Assembly: GCA_027343965.1 (NCBI GenBank)
Contig: DAHWJX010000113.1
Span: forward strand, 1 to 21,288
Reading direction: 5' to 3'
DNA: 21,288 nt
Origin: JAKACU01 sp021821185
GTDB taxonomy: Bacteria > Bacillota > Bacilli > Alicyclobacillales > SLC66
A program made the position numbers and the translations under genes. The notes below the pieces were generated by a model. The model was not told where the DNA came from, did not search any database, and worked only from the letters and a program-made list of their open reading frames with translations. This document shows, piece after piece, positions 15,217 through 21,288 of the stretch. Numbering within the stretch: the stretch's first letter is position 1; each line of letters opens with the position of its first letter.

Positions 15217-16380
15217 GTGGGCGATACTTCCTTTTTTATTAGTAAGGATGATTGGAGCCTGCATCGAAAAGGAGAGCAAGATCAGGCTCGTCATCAGGAA
15301 AAGGTAAGGGAGGCCATCCGCAAAAATCTTGCTGATCTGATTAGCGAGGAAGGTATTATTATGACGGATGGCCGACAGGTCGTTAAAATTCCAATTCGGT
15401 CGTTAGATGAATTTCATTTTCGGTACAATTTCAACAAAAGTCAGCAAACTGGTCAAGGTGATGGTGATTCTGCGATAGGAGATGTGATCGCTAAGGATGG
15501 TTCTGGGGAAAAGGGAGCAGGGCACGACTCAGGCGCCGGAGATCAAGCTGGGGCTGATTACTATGAGGCTGAAGTGTCGGTCGATGAGATTCAGGAGTTG
15601 CTATTCGCTGATTTGCAATTGCCAAATTTAGTACAGAAATCCCCAGAGGACGTGATAGTTGAAGATATTGCGTTCAAAGACGTGCGTAAAAAGGGTTTGC
15701 AAAGCAACATCGATAAAAAACGTACAATCCTGGAAAATGTATTGAGAAATGCGCGTGCTGGCAAACCTGGGTTGCATGACATCGCACTTGATGATCTTCG
15801 CTTTAAGACGTGGGAAGATGTCGAAAGGCCACATTCTCAAGCTGTCGTTTTGGCGATGATGGATACGTCGGGTTCCATGGGGACTTTTGAAAAATATGTA
15901 GCACGAACGTTTTTCTTTTGGATGGTGCGGTTCTTGCGTACTAAGTATCAAACGGTTGACATTCAGTTTATCGCGCATCACACAGAGGCAAAGGTTGTCA
16001 CCGAGCAAGAATTCTTCACGAAAGGTGAAAGTGGCGGTACGATCTGTTCATCAGCCTATAAGCTCGCTCTTGATCTTATCGAAACGAAGTATTCACCCGA
16101 TCGCTACAACATCTACCCGGTGCATTTTTCCGACGGAGACAATCTTACATCGGATAACGACAAATGTGTGCAGTTGGTTCACAAATTGATGGATGTGTCT
16201 AATCTATTTGGCTATGGAGAGGTCAATCAGTATAACCGGGCAAGCACGTTGATGAGTGCCTATCGTCATATTCACAGCCCTTTATTCCGACATGCCATTA
16301 TTCGCGAAAAGGCAGACATTTATCGTTCACTGCATACGTTTTTTGGTCCTTCACAAAGTGTCTCAGGAGGTGCGTTATGA
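15217..16380 (+). CDS. yhbH: YhbH sporulation protein (YeaH/YhbH family, VWA-like)
   Basis: A 387-residue cytoplasmic protein of the conserved stress/sporulation cluster. The N-terminus FFISKDDWSLHRKGEQDQAR, then VVKIPIRSLDEFHFRYN, is diagnostic. A Gly/Asp-rich linker follows (about residues 82-108). The C-terminal half is a von Willebrand A-like domain with the MIDAS pattern MMDTSGSMG, the GGT Thr and HFSDGDN. Its biochemical role is unknown. GTG at 15217 is preferred because TAGGGG ends 9 bases upstream; the ATG at 15208 directly abuts that SD. The stop overlaps the spoVR start as ATGA. A stretch of its 3' half (16225-16277) has a diverged copy at 20498-20550. Confidence 0.94.
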   Translation: MGDTSFFISKDDWSLHRKGEQDQARHQEKVREAIRKNLADLISEEGIIMTDGRQVVKIPIRSLDEFHFRYNFNKSQQTGQGDGDSAIGDVIAKDGSGEKGAGHDSGAGDQAGADYYEAEVSVDEIQELLFADLQLPNLVQKSPEDVIVEDIAFKDVRKKGLQSNIDKKRTILENVLRNARAGKPGLHDIALDDLRFKTWEDVERPHSQAVVLAMMDTSGSMGTFEKYVARTFFFWMVRFLRTKYQTVDIQFIAHHTEAKVVTEQEFFTKGESGGTICSSAYKLALDLIETKYSPDRYNIYPVHFSDGDNLTSDNDKCVQLVHKLMDVSNLFGYGEVNQYNRASTLMSAYRHIHSPLFRHAIIREKADIYRSLHTFFGPSQSVSGGAL

Positions 16381-17801
16381 CTTCCGCAGAGTTGCTTGAA
16401 CTTGAACAGGCAATTGATCGCATGGTTGAGTTGGCACGGGGATACGGCCTTGATTTTTACGATATGCGTTTTGAAGTTGTTCCCGCCGATGTACTTTATA
16501 CGTTCGGCGCCTACCAAGGAATGCCTACCAGATACTCACATTGGACATTCGGAAAATTTTACTATCGAATGAAAGTTGACTATGATTTGGGGCTTAGTCG
16601 AATTTATGAGCTCGTGATTAACTCCGATCCGTGTTACGCTTTTTTGTTAGATAACAACTCGCTTGTGGAAAATAAGATGGTGTGCGCCCATGTGCTTGCT
16701 CATTGCGACTTCTTTAAGAATAATGCGATGTTCAAACACACCCCTCGTAACATGGTCGACAGCATGGCTGCAAGTGCAGAACGTTTTCGTGCGTATGAAA
16801 TGCAGTATGGAAAAGTTGCCGTCGAGGAATTCCTTGACTCGGTTCTTGCAATCCAGGAGCACATCGATCCGTCGGAAACGGCACGTCAGCAGCGCTTGAT
16901 ACGGCCATCTGATGGCGATCGAAACGAGGCAAGCAAAGATAATCGTAGACTGAGCCCTTACGATGACCTATTTTCCTTAGATGAGCGGTTATCCACACAG
17001 CAACGGAAAGAAAAGCCAAGGGATATAGTACACCCGCAAAAAGATCTCTTGTTGTTTCTTGTGCACAACAGCAAGACACTCACGGATTGGCAACGAGATG
17101 TTCTAACCGTCTTACGGGAGGAAATGTTGTATTTTTGGCCGCAAATTGAGACAAAGGTGATGAATGAAGGCTGGGCTACGTATTGGCACCAGCGCATCAT
17201 GCGCGAACTTGATTTGACAGGAGCTGAGGCCATTGATTTTGCTAGAACCAATGCGGGAGTTACCGCACCATCACGAATGCACATCAATCCTTATTTGCTT
17301 GGCGTAAAGATCTGGGAAGCGATTGAAAAAGAGTATGAAGTGCCAACAGGGGACCGTCGCGACCGATTTCATGTTGAAGGTAATGTAGGTAGGCAACAAA
17401 TGTTTGAAGTTCGTGAGATGGAATCCGATGCTTCATTTTTGCGCAATTACTTGACGCAAGATTTGATTGAGGAATTGGATCTCTTTCTCTACCAAAAGGT
17501 TGGTAACGAATGGAGGATTGTGGAGAAAGACTGGCGAAAAGTACGCGACAAATTATGTGCCAGTCGGACGAACGGCGGTTACCCCGTGCTTTATGTGATG
17601 GATGGGGATTATCAGGTGGCGGGAGAATTGTATCTGAAACACGCGTATGAAGGTATGGAACTTGACGTGAAGTATAGCGAAAAGACGTTACCACACGTTT
17701 TTAAGTTGTGGGGTCGTCCGGTACACTTAGAGACGGTTTTAGAGGGGCGAAATATACTATTTTCCTACGATGGAAATCGAATTCAACGCAAATTTTTGTG
17801 A
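16377..17801 (+). CDS. spoVR: SpoVR-family stage V sporulation protein
   Basis: A 474-residue cytoplasmic protein, close to the usual length of the family (B. subtilis SpoVR about 468). It shows the conserved YGLDFYDMRFEVVPADVLYT and YSHWTFGKFYYRMK segments, VCAHVLAHCDFFKNN, MNEGWATYWHQRIMRELDL, and the region VREMESDASFLRNYLTQDL. SpoVR is needed for proper spore cortex formation in B. subtilis, but its activity is unknown; the E. coli homologue is YcgB. The ATG at 16377 overlaps the yhbH stop (ATGA) and has AGGAGGTG six bases upstream, so translation is coupled. It is the last gene of the cluster, followed directly by a strong terminator. Confidence 0.96.
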   Translation: MTSAELLELEQAIDRMVELARGYGLDFYDMRFEVVPADVLYTFGAYQGMPTRYSHWTFGKFYYRMKVDYDLGLSRIYELVINSDPCYAFLLDNNSLVENKMVCAHVLAHCDFFKNNAMFKHTPRNMVDSMAASAERFRAYEMQYGKVAVEEFLDSVLAIQEHIDPSETARQQRLIRPSDGDRNEASKDNRRLSPYDDLFSLDERLSTQQRKEKPRDIVHPQKDLLLFLVHNSKTLTDWQRDVLTVLREEMLYFWPQIETKVMNEGWATYWHQRIMRELDLTGAEAIDFARTNAGVTAPSRMHINPYLLGVKIWEAIEKEYEVPTGDRRDRFHVEGNVGRQQMFEVREMESDASFLRNYLTQDLIEELDLFLYQKVGNEWRIVEKDWRKVRDKLCASRTNGGYPVLYVMDGDYQVAGELYLKHAYEGMELDVKYSEKTLPHVFKLWGRPVHLETVLEGRNILFSYDGNRIQRKFL

Positions 17802-17810
17802 TGGCAAGTA

Positions 17811-17840
17811 ACCACTCGCTACCCGCGAGTGGTTTTTCTT
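17811..17840 (+). terminator. Rho-independent terminator of the prkA-yhbH-spoVR cluster
   Basis: ACCACTCGC (17811-17819), loop TACCC, GCGAGTGGT (17825-17833), followed by a T-rich tail TTTTCTT. The stem is a perfect nine base pairs, nine bases after the spoVR stop codon. Confidence 0.9.
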
Positions 17841-17993
17841 ACTTACCAATCCATACGGTCACGAAGTGCTATGCTTATAACGTTTTACATTAAGTTAAAA
17901 GCAATGGGTTGAGCAATGCGCCAGAAGCTGGGATGAGACGCTTCAAGGCATCTTGTTGGTGATTTGGACGATCGAACATCACGATGCGAAGCT

Positions 17994-18611
17994 TTAAGTC
18001 GGTGTCAGTCCATTCATGATAAATTGCACGGCAAGTTCAATTTCTTTTTCGTCGTTCCATTCTTTTTCAGGTAGTATATAGCATCTTGTCAAGATATACC
18101 CAGCCATGACGGAAACGCTCAGGCGAATAAGCGCAAAAGGAGCTAGATTGATCAATTCGCCACGCTCTTGAAAATGAACTATGATGCGTTCTATGGGCCC
18201 TGCGACTTGCGGAAAAATTTGTTCCTTAAATTGCTGCCGAAGTTCCTTATGAAAAGGAATTTCGTGTAAGAGGATTTTGATCACAGGACCGTTTTTCACG
18301 ACAAAGGCGAGCCGGTTGCGCAAAACCGCCCGTAAAAAATCAGGGAAACTGTCATAGCTTTCTTCGAGTAACTGATAAAAGTCGCGCAATACAAACGGAG
18401 CAACGAACTTCGCCATGACCGGCGTGACGATCGACAGAAATAGTTTCTTTTTTGTTTTGTAATGACGAAAAATCGTCCCTTCTGCGACATCCGCTCGCTT
18501 TGCTATTTCACTCGTGGATGTCGCAGAATAACCCTTTTGTGCAAAGATCTCAACAGCGGCTTGGACAATTCGAATTTGTTTTTCGGTCATTTTCTCATCT
18601 TCATCAGGCAT
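17994..18611 (-). CDS. TetR-family regulator of the ABC exporter operon
   Basis: A TetR-type repressor of about 205 residues. The HTH is at about residues 10-55: IRIVQAAVEIFAQKGYSATS, TSEIAKRADVAEGTIFRHYK, TKKKLFLSIV. The C-terminal helical domain contains FLRAVLRNRLAFVVKNGPVI and ends NGLTPT. It is the last gene of an operon with the ABC permease and ATPase and probably senses a compound exported by them. ATG at 18611 has AGGTGG five bases upstream; GTG at 18620 immediately after the permease stop is the alternative. A candidate operator lies at 20417-20436 in front of the first gene. The 192-base gap to spoVR holds the terminator and no clear gene. Confidence 0.9.
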   Translation of the reverse strand: MPDEDEKMTEKQIRIVQAAVEIFAQKGYSATSTSEIAKRADVAEGTIFRHYKTKKKLFLSIVTPVMAKFVAPFVLRDFYQLLEESYDSFPDFLRAVLRNRLAFVVKNGPVIKILLHEIPFHKELRQQFKEQIFPQVAGPIERIIVHFQERGELINLAPFALIRLSVSVMAGYILTRCYILPEKEWNDEKEIELAVQFIMNGLTPT

Positions 18612-18620
18612 ATTGGCCAC

Positions 18621-19649
18621 CTACACTTTGCGGTACTTTCGTAATGTGAAGACATTTAACACGATAAATACGAGGGATAAAGCGAGCAAGAAAAGAAGAT
18701 CCAATCCTATGACATCTATGCCTTTGCCCCGTATCATCACGTTTCGCATTGCCTCAGCGCCATAGTACAGGGGCATAAGGTAACTGAGCCAGCGTAACCA
18801 GGGAGCCATCGTGGCGATGTTGAAAAGGCCTGAGAAAAAGATCTGTGGGACCACGACAATAGGGATAAATTGCATGATTTGAAATTCGGAATTGGCAAAG
18901 GACGAAATAAAGATGCCGAAAGTCAATGCGCTCATGGAAAGCAGTAATGTCACAATCAATAACGTAAATAGTGACCCTGTCATCATCATACCAAGGATAT
19001 CAACTGAAAACCAAGCAATTAAAAATGCCTGAACGATCGTGAAGGCGCCGTAGCCAAGTACGTAACCAAGCACAACTTCATAGCGTTTGATGGGTGTTGC
19101 AAGCAGACGATCAAGTGTCCCTGTAGTGCGTTCATTTAAAAATGAAATTCCCGCCACTAAAAATACAAAGAAAAAAGCGAAGAATCCGATCAAAACGGGA
19201 CCGAAGTTATCAAAAGAAGTCATCGAGGCGGATCCGTATAAGTAAGAAACCGTTGGTTGGCTCAATGCCTGACGCGTGATCGCCGGTTGTGTCAGCTTTT
19301 GCAGATTCATCAATACAGCTTGGCTAGTCGATGGATTGCTACCTTCGAGTTTGATAGCAAGTTGTCCGTGATGAAAATCAACATAGGCATCGATACTTTG
19401 ATTTTTCAACGCAGACAATGCACTCGCGGATGATGCATAGGATGACAATGTCACGCTTTCTTTTGCGAGTTGCTGTGACAAGGCAACCGGTACATGAATG
19501 AGTCCGATTTTTGGTTTATATGTGCTTCCGTTAAAGACAAGAGAAATGAGTGTCATGACAAAAAGTGGCGCAAGTAACATAAGAGCAAGTGTTCTCTTAT
19601 CATGAAGAAATTGTCGCCAGATACGAAAGACTAAAGCACGGATTCTCAT
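18621..19649 (-). CDS. ABC-2 type exporter permease
   Basis: A 342-residue membrane protein. One N-terminal helix (about residues 20-42, LALMLLAPLFVMTLISLVF) is followed by an extracytoplasmic loop of about 100 residues and then five or six helices, as in ABC2_membrane_3 exporters. The conserved FLNERTTGTLDRLLATPIKR segment at about residue 170 is the coupling region typical of drug/antibiotic-type ABC-2 permeases. The ATG at 19649 overlaps the ATPase stop as ATGA and has GGAGGTG seven bases upstream. The substrate cannot be read from sequence. Confidence 0.93.
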   Translation of the reverse strand: MRIRALVFRIWRQFLHDKRTLALMLLAPLFVMTLISLVFNGSTYKPKIGLIHVPVALSQQLAKESVTLSSYASSASALSALKNQSIDAYVDFHHGQLAIKLEGSNPSTSQAVLMNLQKLTQPAITRQALSQPTVSYLYGSASMTSFDNFGPVLIGFFAFFFVFLVAGISFLNERTTGTLDRLLATPIKRYEVVLGYVLGYGAFTIVQAFLIAWFSVDILGMMMTGSLFTLLIVTLLLSMSALTFGIFISSFANSEFQIMQFIPIVVVPQIFFSGLFNIATMAPWLRWLSYLMPLYYGAEAMRNVMIRGKGIDVIGLDLLFLLALSLVFIVLNVFTLRKYRKV

Positions 19650-20401
19650 GCGCGGGCACCTCCGTACGTTAGAAAGGCTTCTTCGATGGTAGATGCGTTC
19701 GTTTCCTGCTTTAATTCATCGGGCGATCCCAAAGCAATCAAACTCCCGTTTCGAATCATGGCGAGTCGATCACATTTGTCTGCCTCATCCATAACGTGTG
19801 TGGTAATAATGATCGTCGTTCCGTCGGCGCTCATCGTCCGTAGTTCGTTCCAGATGGATACCCGCAAGACAGGATCTATGCCGACAGTTGGCTCATCGAG
19901 AATAAGAATTTTCGGTTGATGTAACAAAGCGATAGCAAGAGATAAGCGACGCTTCATGCCGCCAGAAAATGACGAGACCAATTTTTTAAGAGAGCCTTGT
20001 AGATCGACGAGTGCCATTACTTCTTCCATTCGGCGTCGTTTTGCTTTGCCCGATAAGCCAAAGAGCGAGGCAAAAAAGTCTAGATTCTCTTGCGCCGTCA
20101 ATTCTTCGTACAGCGCATCGGACTGAGCCATGTAGCCAATATTGGCTAATGCATCACGCCGTGGCAACGTAATGCCGTCCATGTGTACGGAACCACTCGA
20201 TGCTTCGTCAATGCCTGCTAGCAGTTTAACAAGGGTGGTTTTCCCAGATCCGCTAGGTCCTAACAACCCAAAGATTTCTGATGTTAAGACTTCAAGACTA
20301 ATATCTTTCAGTATCGTTTTTTTTCCGAATCGGCGCGTAACATGATTGGCTACGATACTTGCCTGTGTAATTTGTTCACGTTGAATTTCAGCGAGAGGCA
20401 T
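19646..20401 (-). CDS. ABC-2 exporter ATP-binding protein
   Basis: A 251-residue ATPase with all motifs in order: Walker A GPSGSGKTT, Q-loop in YMAQSDALYEELT, signature FSGGMKRRLSLA, Walker B ILILDEPTVGID and the H-loop IIITTH. It powers the permease encoded next to it, in the DrrA/CcmA-like drug and lipid exporter class. ATG at 20401 is chosen because AGGGG lies eight bases upstream; the frame extends to a GTG at 20434, which has no SD and would overlap the candidate operator. It is the first gene of the ATPase-permease-TetR operon, transcribed from a promoter with a perfect TTGACA. Confidence 0.94.
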   Translation of the reverse strand: MPLAEIQREQITQASIVANHVTRRFGKKTILKDISLEVLTSEIFGLLGPSGSGKTTLVKLLAGIDEASSGSVHMDGITLPRRDALANIGYMAQSDALYEELTAQENLDFFASLFGLSGKAKRRRMEEVMALVDLQGSLKKLVSSFSGGMKRRLSLAIALLHQPKILILDEPTVGIDPVLRVSIWNELRTMSADGTTIIITTHVMDEADKCDRLAMIRNGSLIALGSPDELKQETNASTIEEAFLTYGGARA

Positions 20402-20416
20402 CCTGTCATCCCCTAA

Positions 20417-20436
20417 AAGTAAGTAATCACTCACTC
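20417..20436. promoter_or_regulatory. Candidate TetR operator
   Basis: AAGTAAGT (20417-20424), AATC, ACTCACTC (20429-20436) is an inverted repeat with two mismatches in eight positions. It lies directly downstream of the predicted -10 and 16 bases before the ATPase start, where a TetR repressor typically binds. The length and shape suit a TetR dimer. Assignment to the operon's own TetR protein is inferred. Confidence 0.4.
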
Positions 20437-20467
20437 ATAAAATGACAGATGGGAAAAGCAATGTCAA
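20437..20467 (-). promoter_or_regulatory. Putative sigma-A promoter of the ABC exporter operon
   Basis: On the minus strand TTGACA (20467 to 20462) is a perfect -35. The -10 is less clear: TTTTAT (20442 to 20437) with a 19-base spacer, or CATTTT (20444 to 20439) with 17. Only this -35 in the gap is convincing. It lies next to the yhbH-like remnant. Confidence 0.5.
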
Positions 20468-20497
20468 CGTCTATTTGGTGTATAGCAAAGGTGGTTT

Positions 20498-20550
20498 AAT
20501 CAGTACAACCGAGCAAACACGTTGATGAGTGCCAATAGGCACATTCATAG
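20498..20550 (+). pseudogene. Diverged remnant of a yhbH gene
   Basis: These 53 bases match 16225-16277 inside yhbH at 45 of 53 positions without gaps, including a 16-base exact run at 20519-20534. The translation is NQYNRANTLMSANRHIHR versus NQYNRASTLMSAYRHIHS. Most changed codons are synonymous (TAT/TAC, CGG/CGA, CGT/AGG, CAT/CAC, CAC/CAT), which suggests the copy diverged while still coding, before it was reduced. A weaker match upstream (CTATTTGG at 20471 against 16204) hints that it began earlier, with an indel of six bases. An in-frame TAG lies upstream at 20483, and no start or rest of the gene is present. Confidence 0.65.
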
Positions 20551-20634
20551 AACTGGATCACCATGCGCAGGACAGATATAATCAAATCTATAGCTTACCT
20601 ATAAGTATATGTATCTGCAGGAGGCATAGAAATA

Positions 20635-21174
20635 GTGGTTCGTTATTTTATGTTACAAATGCTCATCGTGTTATTTCCCGTCTACATCTATCAAATAACT
20701 GGATTTGAACGCATCACTAAAGGAACGCGTAGGCACAAAATTGTCATCGGTTTATTTGCTGGGTGTACCGCATCCTTGGCATTAAGTTTTCCAGTGGTTC
20801 TAATGCATGACTTCTTTTTTGATTTGCGCAATGTTCCATTGATCGTCGCAACGTTATACGGTGGGGTTTGGGCGTGGCTCCCGGCCACACTGATTCAACT
20901 TGCTGTTCGTACAGTGATTGGTGGACCGACCGCATACATATCGTACATGCTGACGCCTATCATTTCTGCGCTTGTCTTTTTTGTTCGTCAACGGTTTGTT
21001 GCTAGTCGTTTAAGCAGAAAATTGACAATTGTATCGGGATTGCTCGCTGTGGCATATATTTCCGTTGTGTATAGCTTTTTTTGGTACATCAAGTTTGGCA
21101 AGATCGATGATGAAGGTATTAAGTTTATTATTCTCGCTGGTTTGATTAATCCTGAAATATTCATAGCGATGTAA
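20635..21174 (+). CDS. LytS-type 5TM sensor domain protein, lacking an output domain
   Basis: A 179-residue membrane protein with about five hydrophobic helices. MLQMLIVLFPVYIYQITGF at the start, then FFFDLRNVPLIVATLYGGVW and RTVIGGPTAYISYM, match the 5TM-5TMR_LYT sensor module, which normally stands at the N-terminus of histidine kinases or diguanylate cyclases. Here the protein stops with TAA just after the membrane part (INPEIFIAM), so no PAS, kinase or GGDEF domain is present. The same frame stays open after the stop to the window edge, but the residues there do not look like a kinase. GTG at 20635 has AGGAGG ten bases upstream. It is either a truncated sensor gene or a stand-alone sensor subunit; the nearby yhbH remnant favours decay. 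Confidence 0.65.
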   Translation: MVRYFMLQMLIVLFPVYIYQITGFERITKGTRRHKIVIGLFAGCTASLALSFPVVLMHDFFFDLRNVPLIVATLYGGVWAWLPATLIQLAVRTVIGGPTAYISYMLTPIISALVFFVRQRFVASRLSRKLTIVSGLLAVAYISVVYSFFWYIKFGKIDDEGIKFIILAGLINPEIFIAM

Positions 21175-21288
21175 AGAGGACACCAAAATTGGATGATACA
21201 GGAATGTATGAGTTTGGAATGGCTGGGCTTCCGAACCTTTTGTACTGTGAGGCGGCTGTGGGGTCTGGTTTTCACTCCGAAAATTAAA

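Noticed and set aside
17890..17979. Minus-strand short ORF of 29 residues downstream of the TetR gene (MFDRPNHQQDALKRLIPASG onward)
   Set aside because: It looks somewhat protein-like, but has no recognisable SD or family and overlaps nothing conserved that I know. It could be a gene remnant or an alternative TetR tail after a frameshift; the TetR protein already has a normal length and ending.
21189..21287. Possible 32-residue ORF from TTG at 21189, or an ATG at 21193 running off the right edge
   Set aside because: AGAGGA is at fair distance from the TTG, but that ORF is very short and unfamiliar; the ATG frame is cut by the window edge. Neither can be supported.

Overview
The window looks like chromosomal DNA from an aerobic, endospore-forming Firmicute. 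The gene set suggests Bacillales, possibly an Alicyclobacillaceae-type organism, but that rank is inferred from general protein character and not from any search. The evidence for spore formation is direct: an RsfA-type regulator, a GerA-type germinant receptor, a CotS-like coat protein and the prkA-yhbH-spoVR cluster. Genes are tightly packed, several convergent pairs overlap at their 3' ends, and many starts are TTG or GTG behind strong Shine-Dalgarno (SD) sites.

Layout. 1-512 (minus): start of an RsfA-family gene running off the left edge, and a Dabb-domain protein. 632-3093 (plus): a small receiver-like protein overlapping a cytoplasmic YunD-like metallophosphatase/5'-nucleotidase, then nth (endonuclease III). 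3135-6353 (plus): a germinant receptor operon of A subunit, B subunit and a small two-helix D-like protein, with no C lipoprotein gene. 6326-7072 (minus): a secreted polysaccharide deacetylase with a good sigma-G-like promoter. 7176-8792 (plus): rnhA and queG. 8776-11013 (minus): a CotS-like coat kinase homologue with a degenerate catalytic loop, and an IclR regulator. 11117-12546 (plus): an Amidase_6 protein and trmL. 12524-13117 (minus): a TetR regulator. 13243-17801 (plus): prkA-yhbH-spoVR, closed by a clear terminator. 17994-20401 (minus): an operon of ABC ATPase, ABC-2 permease and TetR regulator, with a promoter and a candidate operator. 20435-21288: a partly decayed stretch with a small yhbH-derived remnant and a stand-alone LytS-type 5TM sensor domain without its kinase.

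How the genes work together. Much of the window serves the spore cycle: PrkA/YhbH/SpoVR and the RsfA-like regulator during sporulation, the CotS-like protein in the coat, the deacetylase probably in spore or cell-wall peptidoglycan, and the GerA-type receptor in the forespore inner membrane. The remainder is housekeeping (Nth, RNase HI, QueG, TrmL) plus local regulators. I found no tRNA, rRNA, CRISPR array, insertion sequence or prophage. No gene-free stretch exceeds about 235 bases. I see no wholly new system. The most unusual points are the A-B-D receptor operon without C and its stop-codon hairpin, the yhbH remnant, the pseudokinase-like coat protein and the truncated sensor.
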